Assembly: GCF_037975245.1 (NCBI RefSeq)
Contig: NC_092561.1
Coordinates: 10,725,001 to 10,789,000 of the forward strand
Length of the DNA: 64,000 nucleotides
From: Apostichopus japonicus
Lineage: Eukaryota > Echinodermata > Holothuroidea > Aspidochirotida > Stichopodidae
Direction of reading: 5' to 3'
Below the pieces are notes generated by a model. The model searched no databases, was not told the DNA's origin, and was given only the letters and a program-made list of their open reading frames with translations. The first letter of the stretch is position 1, and every line of letters begins with the position of its first letter. Positions 52,925-64,000 of this stretch are shown here, one piece after another. Made by a program: the position numbers and the translations under genes.

Positions 52925-55563
52925 CTGCACCGGCCTCTACTGTAAGCGTATGTAGAAAAGGGAGGAAAATATACCATCCGTAGCATTTTCTTATTTTTAT
53001 GTAGGGAGACTCATTCGCAACGCTGAGCAGACTCGGCAGGGTCGAGGTTCATCTTCGCTTCTGGATCCAGCCTATAACTTATAAACGCGTGCGTGCGTGT
53101 GTACGCTGGATATATCTACTTCATTGTGCCTAGGTACAATTTTATTGTACTGATTTTCCAGAGAGAGATTGATTTATTTTTCTCTAATTAATAAGAATTT
53201 TCTAAGCGTACTTCTTAATTGCTTACTTGTTTTTTATCTTTTCATTTGTTATTGATTTAACAATGTGCCTTATAATAAGTTTGACTTTGAATTTCATATT
53301 TTCAAGGCAAATGAAAAGTTTTCTTATAGTTGGACAGTTGGTTGATTATACAATATATTATATATGACGAGATACTTTGACTGCGCATATTTTATTTGCG
53401 GTAAATGGCTTCCCATTGTTCTTGTGGCTTTGATGACAAATGGTTGCTAATACGTCACGATGTTCGTAGTCGAACCAATTAACGCCATGTAGCTGGTTAT
53501 ATGTAATATCTGTTGTCTAGGGGCATTTATAGATTGTGATGAAGATCACACTGTTGTATGTTTTCTGATTAGTTTAAAGTATTCACGGGTATATAATGGG
53601 TGGGTGGGGCTGAAGAATTTGACGATCTAATGATGTAAATTTAACAGACAGATGACGGGCGACGATCAAAATACATCTTATTGATACTGCAAAGTGTCGT
53701 TAGGCCCGAACATAGTAATATTTGTCGTACATTCCTCCCTGCTGCATGACTGTTCCCTCTCATTTCTCAACGTCCACTAAAAGAGAATGGTGCGCAACAA
53801 CCGAAAAGAATGTATGAACTCGATCGAGTCTGCGGGGATGGGGGGGGGGTAGCTTGTACGTCTCTTGTCCATGGTATTCCTGAAGCCACAGGGGTAGGTA
53901 GTAACAAAACTGTTTCCCTTTCTGTTTGCCATGTGGAACATACGTTATAGCGCCACAAGTCCGGAATTCACATTTCACCTCGTCCCGAAAACAACTTTAT
54001 TAACCACAGTGGAACCAAATGTGAAATTCATGAATCCGAGGTAAGCTTGGCTTGTGCAAAGGTTGTTTTACCCCGTGTTTTCTCAAGGCAAATGGAAATT
54101 TGCCATCTGTCCTGATTTACATGAACCTTCCGATTTATTTAGGAAATCACACGATTTTATTTGCTACTCTCCCGGCAAAATTTGAATTGCACTATTTTTC
54201 TTTACCGTAATTGTGATCATAAATGAATCCTTTGTATGCTTTTACTTGCTGCAAGAACGGGTAGATGTTCCACTTGGTTTTATGGGAACTATATGTACAA
54301 GATGCTGATGTCATTGTGCAGCGCTAACGTCATTACGACAATTAGTGTTTATGTAACCTTTAACATTGCATAGTTTGACGTGTAAACAATGAAAATTTTT
54401 CTCTGATACTTGTTAGATCGCTTTCTTGTTTAAGTTGGATTATATCGAATTCTCCCTAATTTCTCCCTCAGACTTGGAGAGGGGGGGGGGGAGGGATTAT
54501 AAATTTCCATATTTTTGTGAGAGACAGGGTTGTCAGGTCTCCAAATCAATATATACCAAGATATACACTTACAATCAAGTGTAACATTGTTTGGAAATTC
54601 TCGTATATCCAAAGAGGTGCACTTTTATTCAAAATGGAGAAATATTTTCCATAGGTTGACAGTTATACATAGATGATAATATTTCATTACTTCTTTAGGT
54701 TGAGTCTTACGAAATCGTTCAGTTTCATATAATCAATGTATTTAAAATAAAAAGCATAAGCAACAATTAACTGTATAGCAGGAAGCTACCAAGCTGCAGT
54801 GAGATTCCTCTATCTATCTCATAGTAATATACTGTACACTCGCTTCCCGCTTCTAAAATGTTACGGGATTACACCCATGGCGCCCATGGCGCCCATGACG
54901 CCCATGACGCCCATGGCCGTTAGATACATCGTGGTCGTCATTTATAAATCGAGAGAAGCTTTCAGATGATAACGAAACTTTTAACCAATGATACTTAGTC
55001 TTCAAACGTACAATTTCAAGTTTCGGACGTATGGAACACCGTTTTAACATTTATTACGGAGTATAACTGAAATCAATTTCAGTTATCTCAATATACCACA
55101 GAATTTCATATATGTTTAAATCTCAAGAAATCTGTAATTCTATATTATACATCTGAATTGGAGTTTCAGATACCTTCCATTCAATTTCAGATATCTTAAT
55201 TAGAAATTCAGATAGATGAAATAACGCACAATTTTAGAAATTAAATGTTAAAACGGCTTTCATGCGGGCCGTGAAAGAAGGAGGTGATGAAATAATCAAT
55301 TTCGGAATGAAATATTGGTTTAATATAATTGTTTTCTTATATAGTTAATTGACAACCTAAAACGCTACTCAATGAATGTAATGTTGTAAATTATTCTATG
55401 AGATATTACAGGGCACGGTTTTCAACATTTGGGGTCAGTGTTTTAGAGACTGTTGGATATTTTCCATCATTTATTATAACACGAACAAAAAGAACAAGAA
55501 AAGGAAGCAGAAGAGAGGCTGTCGTGAGAAGTATATCGTTAAGTCCAGGCTAATTCGGTGTTT
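52925..55563. other. 5' part of duplication copy B, no gene recognised
   Basis: From about 53145 this matches 31930-34364. It differs by a short CATGGCGCC tandem (54878-54915), a G10 tract at 54481 and small indels. No coding sequence is supported. Confidence 0.55.
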
Positions 55564-55785
55564 CTACAAGGCGATCTTACAAATAAAACCGTATGTATTG
55601 GTGCATTCCAAATCATTCCACTTGCCTAGGTCACGATCTTTTGGCTTCCTGATGATTCCGCAGTCCTGAACACCATTCAAATCGTTTGGCTGACCTGGCC
55701 CCCAGTCTGTAAATTCCGGGACAGAGCCATCTACTCCGACAAATATTCCTTCCTCATTTCGATCACTGTAACCGATCCACACGGA
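55564..55785 (-). CDS. C-type lectin B, exon 3 (ligand-binding loop, stop)
   Basis: 74 codons including TAG, acceptor TTCTCTTTCAG. It begins SVWIGYSDRNEEGIFVGVDG, keeps QPN and WND, and ends YGFICKIAL. The Cys of SVWIGYC in gene A is Ser here, so gene A has an additional, unpaired cysteine. Confidence 0.92.
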   Translation of the reverse strand, partial: SVWIGYSDRNEEGIFVGVDGSVPEFTDWGPGQPNDLNGVQDCGIIRKPKDRDLGKWNDLECTNTYGFICKIAL

Positions 55786-58700
55786 CTGAAAGAGAAAACG
55801 TAAACATGTAACGAATGCCAAGATTTCAGTCCACGGTTATCCAGTATTTCCTGGCCTATGCATAGGTCTTACGTAGGGATTTTACAGACCCGTTCTTAGA
55901 CCATTAAGGCGTACCGTGTATGGAATGTATTTTACATGTATTGACACCTGAGCACGTCTAGGTAAGTATGACATCATCAGGCTAATTGTGCTTGGATTGT
56001 TAACGTATTCTTCTTTATTTACATTACTTTTCATTTCCTTGGTAAACCCCTGGTAGAAATTCCAGTAGAACCCAGTTAAAAAATCAATGAGGTTCTACTA
56101 GGGCCTACTATGTTTAACTGGTTTTTAACTGTGTTTAACTAGGTCTTACTGGGTTCCAACTGGGCTATGCTGTACATGAGCTAGGTTCAACTGGGTTTAC
56201 ACAATGTTCAACTGGGTTTGTTCAGGCCCAACTGAGTTTGAACTATGTTTGAACTGATCCAGTTGGGCTTCAACTAGGTTTCACTGATTTTTGCACTAGC
56301 CCAACTGGGTTTGAACTATGTTGACTGGTGAACTTGCCCTGTTGGGGTTGAACTAGGTTTCAACTGGCTTTGCACTGGCCCAACTGGGTTTGGACTATTG
56401 GCTGGTGAACTGACCCAGCTGGGGTTTAACTAGGTTTCACTGGTTTGCACAAGCCCAACTGGGTTTGAACTATGTTTACTGTTGAACTTGCCCTGTTGGG
56501 GTTGAACTAGGTTTCACACTGGCCCAACTGAGTTTGGACTATGTTTACTGCTTTTATTTTAATTATCAAGAAATTATAATGTAAGTTCGTAAGCAGTAAC
56601 CGTATAGTAATATATTGAAACTGCTAAATTAGCCAACTTATGAGGGGTGTAAAATAAATCTTTGTCATATTTATCACAGTTATGATTAAACGATTACATT
56701 TTTGTACCGCAATGATTAAAAATATAAAATATTTCCTATATAATAAATTTGAAAAAATTATGTTATAATTTGTTCGTCGATTTGAACAATTGGTAGACAA
56801 AATGCCTTCCTAGTGCAAAATAGTATGATCCGACTTAATTTGAACTTTGACATTTGTACCTTGTGTTAGCGCAAAATTTATAAATTCCGAATCCGCAAAC
56901 CACATACGCCAACAGAAGCTTCGCAGAATAATCGCATTTGTAACCGATTTTGCCAACAATTTTAAATTATTACCGCGGCTAAGTTCCCTCCTTTGTGATC
57001 TTGCAGTATCTTTATATTATTGACACATACTTGTAACATTATAATTGATTGTAAACGTGCTCTTTATCATAAATATTTGAATTGAACAGAAACTTTATAG
57101 GCCTATATAGGCTAGTGACTTAGGACTATAGTATAGGCTAGGTCTAACAAACCGGTTCCCTACTAGGTATACCACATGGTACAATTACTAACGTTAGGCA
57201 TAACCTAACGTTATAGTTGCACAGCTTATAGGTGCCTAACCTAGTTATACTCAAGTTAACACCTATATTTAGCCGTATGATTTAAGGAAAGTTATTGTCA
57301 ACTAGCAAACATATAATAGCAATTTTCAAAATTTACGCAATTTCCTTGATTGTTGTTTCAAACATGAAGTGTCCTATTGGCATAATAACATACTTTGCAA
57401 AAGTCATTAGCCTAGTGAAGTGTACAGCATACACTTATATGCTACAAATATGAGGATGCCCTACACTGAACATTATGAACATATGATTAAACTATCAATC
57501 TAATTCCGAGGCGGAGTGTATAGCCTAGTGGTTAACGCCGGCGTCTCCCAGTCATGAGATCCCCGGTTCGATTCCCCGCCGACAGCAATGTGTGTCGCCT
57601 GGCAAGGGTGTTGTTCAATAACAACTTCCTGACATGGACGTTAAATGGATGTGTGCCGAGAGATTGGCTTCGGTCAGCTTGCGAGTCTACAAGCCTCCAT
57701 GGCTTCTTTCGCGAGTTCCTGCTTGCGAGAAGATCACATATACATACATACATACAAGTGAGGCTTCATTTGTACAGTGTAAGATGGTCAGCTCTTACAT
57801 AAAGTTTTGTTTTGTACCTTAGTTTTACTTGTTTATTAGTGCCCTGTTAAATGCTCACTGTACAGAGGGCTATACATTTGTACAGTACATTTGTATGTTG
57901 TCTTGTGGTAGCAAAAAGGTTGATTATCAACTTTCTCTCTTCTGGGTTGCTATGCAACTATCTTGCTCTTCCTGGAAATTAGCCCTCACAGGAAATGGGG
58001 TCTGTGTGTATATATTTTAGGAACAAAGGAGTTTTGTGAGGGTACAGTATAGGGAGTTGGCAATTGGCTATGAGTATCTGAGCAAGGCAGTTTTAAAAGA
58101 AGAGAAAGATAGTTTAATGGCTGGATAGTTTATTTTAAACCTTAATTTACATAGTTCAAGTTACTGTACATGGACCTTATTATTTTATGGAAATTGTGAT
58201 ATTCAACTGCCAGTCTGGGACACTATTTATTATAAAGGATACTATTTACTATAAAGGATATTGTTTTACAATAAAGGATATATTCCAGGACACCATCACT
58301 TATAAAGGACATTATTTTACTACAAAGGATATTGACATTATTTTACTGAAAGGATACCCTGGAACACTATTTCATAAAAAAAATTAAAGGATACTTTTTT
58401 GCTGGGATCGGACATTCATAATACCTTTTATTGGGTTCAACTATACTGATGTCATAGAATATCTGATGTCGTGGAAAGTCTGAGGTCGTAGAATACTTGA
58501 GGTTACCAGCAGGCCAACTCACCAGAACAGACTTTTAAATTAAGTGTATTTCAGTATTTCTTTATATTTTGGGTGCGCACCTCACTACTGTAAGTTGTTT
58601 CATTTAATTCTTTGACTGGGCCCAGATCAGCTGTACATTGTTTGTTATTCATAATTATAATTTCTTTTGATCCAATCCAGTTGACTTCTTCATTTTTATA

Positions 58701-61700
58701 TGTGTCTTGCTCTGTGTTAGGTCATCACACCAAACCCAGAGTTCTCTGATCAAGAACAAACATTTATTTTCAGTGGCTAACACCCTTAATACTTACAGTA
58801 TATATCTACTGTTAAAAAATGAAAACTTCTTATAGTATGGTGTTATATTAGTGTAGATAACACCAGTTGAGAATCCCAGTTCAAACTATTTAAAAATATA
58901 AGAAGTAAAAAAATAGTTCACCCAGTTTAACCCAGCAAAACATAGTTGACCCAGTAAACCAGTTGGACCTAGTAAAACATAGTTGAACCAGTTGGACCCA
59001 GTAAAACATAGTTGAACCAGTTGGACCCAGTAAAACATAGTTGAACCAGTTGGACCCAGTAAACATAGTTGAACCAGTTGGACCCAGTAAAACATAGTTG
59101 AACTTGGACCAGTTGAACCCAGTTAAACATAGTTGAACCAGTTGGACCCAGTAAAACATAGTTGAAGTTGAAGTTGAAGTTGAAGGTTTACAGTCTTGTA
59201 TGAGGCTAAAGCCTCCTCACACGACTTTACAACTTGAACCAGTTGGGAACCCCAGTTCACCCAGTTCAACCTAGTTCAAATTTGGGCCAATTTCCGTATA
59301 GAAAATTCCAGTTGAACCAAGTTCAAAAATTCAACTGGAATTTCCACCAGGGACATCAGTCTTGTCAATGCCGATGCTTGATTTTAGCAGTGAGAATATG
59401 AGCAATATTAATGAGGACTCTATTAGCGCAGCTGAGCTATAGCGGTCATGCCATTCTGCCGAAATTCTGTCACTTTGGCCACTGGGTTCGAATGACTGCC
59501 ATTTCGTCAGTTTTCATTCGATTCGGCTGGTATTTCGTAAGTAGTTTGTGTGAGTTAAGTTCCATAGATGCGTTAACATTTTGTCCACATAGTTTGTCAA
59601 TTTGAAGGTCATTTGTGGTCACGAGAGGTCTTTTCTGCAAACGTAAAATATGCTACTCCACCTAGAGCTGACATGTTGTTGATATAAAGTTTGAATGCTG
59701 GTGAACCAAAGTTGATCAGGAAAAGTATTTTTGTCGTCATGTGATGGCCCAATACAAGGCCCTCTGTAGAGTTTTCAGTTATGATGAAATGTAGGCCACA
59801 GATCATATTTTTGAAAGATTTTTTCGGAGACTAACAAGGAGCGGTTCGTATACACCGTACAGTACATAGGGCTAATATATTACCGTTGAAATCAGCCCAT
59901 TTCGGGAAATAGTCACCGGATTTCAGGATATGTAGCGACGCAATGAGCGGAAATTCATTTCTGACAGTCATTTGACGTCAACTTGCTCAAATGTGAAAAC
60001 GCTGTGACTACCGTTGCTAGGGAAATGTAACCTTGACAAGTTTTCTGCTTACATTAGAAGGTGTCATTTTGACTATAAATGTATCAATTTTGGTGAAGGA
60101 AAAGGTCAACGGTTTCTGCAGAACTCATATAAACAAAAGTTAAAATGAAGTCATTCATTCAAACCTCAATACAGTTCTGCATGCTGGTTTAAAAGTATCA
60201 CAAAGGCAGCTGTGCATTTTAAGTATTCAAGAACATAACTTAGCGGTAATCATAGGTTTTGACCTTTCAAATTCATTTGAAACTTTTATCTAGTTAAAAT
60301 TACATTTATCTTTATTTTTTATTCTTTTTCAAAACAAATGTTCAGAACTTTCTAAAATTGTAACAAACTATGTCTGCTAAGAAGGAGCATAGACAAGGAA
60401 AACAGGAGACAAGAAGGTTTAAAAGGAAATGACACCGTTATTCCGCCTATGTCTTATATTTTCGCACAAACAAATGGATAAACTGCTAAGAAATATTGCC
60501 AATCAAAACAAATTTTCTCAAATAGAAGCTTAGCTGAGCTAATGAAGTGTTGCTGCTCTTGGTCTTTTATTATCAACACTGTTTATGTTCACGTTGAAAA
60601 TATGAAAGGAAAAACAAAGACCAAGTGACACTTTTCACCTCCTAGTGGCACTATGACATCACAAGTTGACAAAATGGTGGCTCCTGACACGACTTGAAAA
60701 CCCTGATAGGCATATCTCCTAAACAAAGTAAGATATCTCAGCTTTTTGATGAGATGTATGTTCGCATGTATCTCAGTAAAAGTTGTACTGTGTGGTTTCT
60801 TCGTCTTCAGTAAATAGTGCATAGTTGATCAGATATATGTATCATTAAATTTCATGAAAATTCAATTAGCTATTCACAATACAGTACTAGTCTTGTCTCA
60901 CAAATACTAGTATGGTGACAATTACACAACCTTAAAGGAGAAACAAACCCACCCATCAATGTTTGTCTATGTGATAGATCATATATGTGATGAATAGATT
61001 CCCCTTACAGTTAAGAAATAAATAATTCCGTTTGGGAGATACTAAAAATTTAATGTTTTTTTTTTACACAACGGAAGGTTACTGAGACTCCACCAAGTCT
61101 AAATATGACACCAACGAACCACATATGCTTCAACTTGTTTTTTTTTAAATGATTTTCGCTATTATTATGTTTCCTTCCTGTAATGGAGGCGAGTTTTAAA
61201 AATTGCTGAATCTAAGACAATGAAGGTCTTACTCTGAGCATGACCTAATGATGAAATTGGTGTAATTTTACCTTGAAAATATGAAAAGAAGAAAAAATAT
61301 ATTAAACGATTTTAGATCAAGTTTTCATTACAAAGTTGCAAAGGGGTACTTTTCATTATCAAAAAGGGATACTTCTAATTTACGAAAACGGGAAACTTGG
61401 AGTTTCCCAAAACTGAGAGGGATCGGACCCCGTTCCGGTTCCGTCTCCCTTGTAAATGTTACTCACCTGTTTTTCTGAGGCAGGTTTATCAGGTCTCATG
61501 GTCTTCCAAAAGTTATTCACGAAATCATTTTCATCGCTTGACTCAATCGTTGTCAGGTGTCCTTTTACTCCGGAGGTACTAAACGTTTGGCAAAAAGTCT
61601 CCGCGTCCGTCCATGTCCGTAACGGGTCATTGAAAAACCTTTTACAAATAATTAAGATAGAATACTTTATAACCACTACGGTGATAGAGCTATTAAACAG

Positions 61701-62302
61701 GGTGGGGTTTTAATTTTAAGTTTTAATTTGAAGTAATAATGCAAACATGACTTAAATAAACGTGATAACGTCGTAGTTTCAAGTTTAATAGCGGCATGGC
61801 TTGGACTAATATTAAATTGGCAGAATTTGGAATAAAGTACTTCAACAAAACACTTAACATGACTATCAATTTTCATTTAAAATAAAGGAAGAGAAACTAG
61901 AATTGTCGAAATTTCTGATTTGCTTTTGTATGCGATTAATCAAAACCTGTCGAGTGCTCCTTAATTAATCGCTTATTAATTACCATGTGATTGTCTTACT
62001 AGATGGATTAATTCCAATCCGGTTGTGTATGATCGTGCCACATGACCAAACAATGCTGTTTGTATTGTAAACTGATGTGCTGTTAGGTGTTAATTGGGCA
62101 CATATTTTGTTTAATTAACTATAGAATATACAAACGAGTATAACATTAACGTACTTTACAATTATTGTTATTCGCTATACCTGTAACAGTTGGTACCAAA
62201 TGATGTCCATCCGGAAGGACAATTACGCGATGAGCAAGAAGCTTTTGCCAAGTAGATGCTTGATGACAGCAAAACGAAAGCTGTGATGCCAAAAGCCTTC
62301 AT
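55564..62302 (-). CDS. secreted C-type lectin, gene B (three exons)
   Basis: Same structure as gene A: exons 62181-62302, 61467-61638 and 55564-55785 join in phase to 171 residues. Signal peptide MKAFGITAFVLLSSSIYLAK, then CPSGWTSFGTNCYR. The ligand loop reads TDWGPGQPNDLNGVQDC and the calcium motif is WND (GKWNDLEC). Compared with gene A, exon 1 has 2 changes, exon 2 about 5, and exon 3 about 18. It is presumably secreted and calcium-dependent; specificity may differ from gene A because loop residues Trp, Asn and Tyr become Gly, Gly/Asp and Leu. Intron 2 is enlarged by the foldback element. AATAAA lies at 55470-55475. Confidence 0.9.
57510..57592 (+). repeat. tRNA-derived SINE-like unit
   Basis: A-box TAGCCTAGTGGTTAACGCC and B-box CCGGTTCGATTCCCCGCC are spaced as in a tRNA gene, and the match to both consensus boxes is good. 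It sits inside the foldback element. A 5' GAGGCGGAGTG stretch and 3' tRNA-unrelated DNA follow, so a SINE rather than a tRNA gene. Confidence 0.7.
58205..58400. repeat. degenerate tandem repeat of TATAAAGGATA units
   Basis: Seven or so units of the type ACTATTTACTATAAAGGATA, some separated by TCCAGGACACCAT. It lies within the foldback element's unique centre. Confidence 0.75.
61467..61638 (-). CDS. C-type lectin B, exon 2
   Basis: 172 nt, with the same splice sites as gene A (AAAAG acceptor, GTGAGT donor). Encodes FFNDPLRTWTDAETFCQTFS, then a segment with IESSDENDFVNNFWKTMRPD and ends PASEKQ. Confidence 0.93.
62181..62302 (-). CDS. C-type lectin B, exon 1 (start, signal peptide)
   Basis: 122 nt from ATG (62300-62302) to donor AG|GTATAG. 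It differs from gene A only at Leu9 to Phe and Lys27 to Asn. Confidence 0.92.
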
Positions 62303-63224
62303 GATGTCAATTAACACAGTTCTGCTGGAAGCACGATATCAAAACGGTATTCAATTCGGTCGAATTCTTGTTGTGCTCAGGTTTACTTGCAAACACGGCT
62401 TTTTATTCGTTCTTGTTGTTACAAAAGGAGCAAAAAAATTCAAAATTCAAATATAAATCATGCAAATAATGTTTACCTAGTAATACTTAATTATACAATG
62501 ACGACTTCTGATTGATGGAATCAAAGATTGCTATTTGATTACTTTATGTCTGGACGATTTGATTGGCAGAAAGTGTGCGGCTGGGTGGGACTGATACTAA
62601 TGGATCTGTACTTTCAACACATGTTTTCCCAGAATTACATGCATGTTTTAAAATTGCTCTCTCCACACATCGCTCTCTCTGTCTCTCTCTCTCTTTCATT
62701 TGCTGTTTACAATATTTTGAGCGATAACTTAAGAACAGATGTACAATTTAAAACAAATATTGTAAAACATAATGCTAAAATTATGTGACATTCTAAGTTA
62801 ACGAATTAATTGTTTCGATATAAAGGCTGGGTAACTGTAAGAAAAGGTTAAAACAAAAGGGTTGTTATACATCAGAATTCTACATACGTAAATTGACGGT
62901 TGCTTTGCTGCCATTAACAAATTAATCAATTTTTCGAAATGGGTAAAGTTATTGTTTTATCAGATAACCGTAAGAAAGTTTACCACAAAGTTAACAACAT
63001 CAGAATGCTACCGACGTAACTTGACGGTTGCGTGGTTACCATTACAAAAGAAAGCCCGTTGTTTCATTTTTACGTCATAATTGGGGGGGGGATAACGGCT
63101 GTTAAATTACGTAGAAGCACAGGCTTTCTGGCTGCCGGTATCTTACCGCCAGAGAGAAAGAAATTTATCAACAGTGTTATAGATGAACAACTTGATAATT
63201 ATTCTACATGTTTCATATTTTTAG

Positions 63225-63308
63225 GCCGGCCAAGGATCGAACACACGACCTCTATGCTAGTTTACATTTCTTCTAATGTCACTGCCTTTATCCACTCGAC
63301 CAGATAGT
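63225..63308 (-). repeat. tRNA-derived SINE-like unit, copy B
   Basis: Duplicate of the unit at 39361-39443, with the same A- and B-box-like stretches and a few substitutions. Confidence 0.65.
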
Positions 63309-63478
63309 ACTAGTTTAAAACAACCAACTCAGTATCATAACATTTTTTTTATTGTGGTTGGTCATAACATTACTGATGTACCATATTGTTCCAATGTATT
63401 ACGGTTGCATTGTCTATACTTATTAGGCTAGCTGTTCGCCTTTTTGTCAGATTCCTACATTATGTATATATATATATA

Positions 63479-64000
63479 GATACCAAAAGGATTACTGAAT
63501 TGTCCTTTTCAGAATTTTCAAATTTTGCGGAAAATCACCCTTTACGAATGTCACGCGAGTCACGTCACGCGAGTCACATCAATTCAAGATGGTGTTTCTA
63601 CCCATATTACTGTGTGAATATTACAGGGATGTTATAGTTTGATGAATGAATCACTGAATAGAGATTTTCAATATTTTTTCGACATCAAGGCATTAGACAA
63701 CAGTGGTGAATTGAAAACACCCTCGATTTACTGTCACGAGAGTCACAAAATTTACTGTTTTTATTTTTTCTTCTTGGCTGCTCAAAAGCTTTACTCCAAA
63801 TAATGAATATCAAGTCTTCACATAGATAACAAAAAGATTACTGAATTTTCCTTTTCAGAAGATATTCAAATTTTGCGGAAAATCACCTTTAACAAATGTC
63901 ACGTGAGTCACGTCACGCGAGTCACGTCAATTCAAGATAGTGTTTCTACCTATATTACTGTGTGAAAATTACAGGGATTTATAGTTTGATGAATGAATCA
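63479..64000. repeat. about 346-bp tandem repeat (satellite-like), runs off the right edge
   Basis: Unit 1 starts GATACCAAAAGGATTACTGA (63479) and unit 2 starts GATAACAAAAAGATTACTGA (about 63825). Each contains ACGTCACGCGAGTCAC-type short repeats and AATTCAAGATRGTGTTTCTA. It starts directly after the (TA)n that ends duplication copy B. Confidence 0.88.

Larger units (their letters stand above)
56048..59352. mobile_element. 3.3-kb foldback element with precise empty site in copy A
   Basis: Ends CCCTGGTAGAAATTCCAGT and ACTGGAATTTCCACCAGGG. The arms (about 56048-56550 and 58900-59352) are arrays of degenerate AACTGGGTTTGAACTATGTT units and their complement. Copy A shows the uninterrupted site at about 34845-34848, which implies a target duplication of only about 2 bp (AC). 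The interior is unrelated AT-rich DNA with a tRNA-like SINE. No transposase is seen. Confidence 0.93.
53145..63462. repeat. segmental duplication, copy B
   Basis: Direct copy of 31930-40635, starting near TTGTACTGATTTTCCAGAG and ending at CTACATTATG before (TA)n. It carries lectin gene B. The 3.3-kb foldback element at 56048-59352 is private to it. Outside insertions the two copies look about 93-96% identical by eye in the introns. Confidence 0.92.

Noticed and set aside
57510-57592. Functional tRNA gene
   Set aside because: Good A and B boxes, but no full acceptor stem pairing or terminator placement; lies inside a transposable element. SINE-like is the safer call.

Overview
This is a window of animal nuclear DNA: AT-rich, with spliced genes, canonical GT-AG introns and a dense load of DNA transposons, foldback elements and minisatellites. 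No bacterial or organellar features are seen. The two-pore channel, the RING/B-box/propeller protein and especially the small secreted C-type lectins suggest an invertebrate deuterostome, most likely an echinoderm and perhaps a sea cucumber. That placement is inference.

Layout. (1) 865-19146, minus strand: the 5' half of a two-pore channel gene (TPCN2-like). I reconstructed ten coding exons that join in phase to give about 352 residues; the rest lies beyond the left edge. Its introns hold non-autonomous hAT-like elements, minisatellites, a SINE-like tRNA unit and hammerhead-ribozyme-like remnants. (2) 19.1-31.5 kb: a transposon-rich stretch with nested 8-bp-TSD elements and a 4 kb foldback element. 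On its minus strand lie a 140-codon putative 3' exon with a poly(A) signal (21.4 kb), a 72-codon ORF (27.7 kb) and a strong heat-shock-type promoter (28.36-28.69 kb); these may belong to one unidentified gene. (3) 31.9-40.6 kb and 53.1-63.5 kb: two copies of a large direct segmental duplication, each carrying a complete three-exon C-type lectin gene on the minus strand. The copies differ by several precise transposon insertions, and each serves as the other's empty-site control. (4) 41-52.9 kb, between the duplicates: a nested MITE cluster, a TRIM-like gene on the plus strand (46100-48507), a decayed tandem/inverted Penelope-like retroelement with hammerhead ribozymes (49.1-51.6 kb), and the 5' exon of a PIF/Harbinger-derived gene (52.4 kb). 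(5) 63.48-64.0 kb: the start of a roughly 346-bp tandem repeat.

The clearest biology is in the lectin pair. Introns and the first two exons are nearly identical, whereas the exon encoding the sugar-binding loop differs at about 18 of 73 residues, nearly every base change being an amino-acid change. The TRIM-like and lectin genes are both of types linked to innate recognition, but nothing in the sequence shows that they work together.
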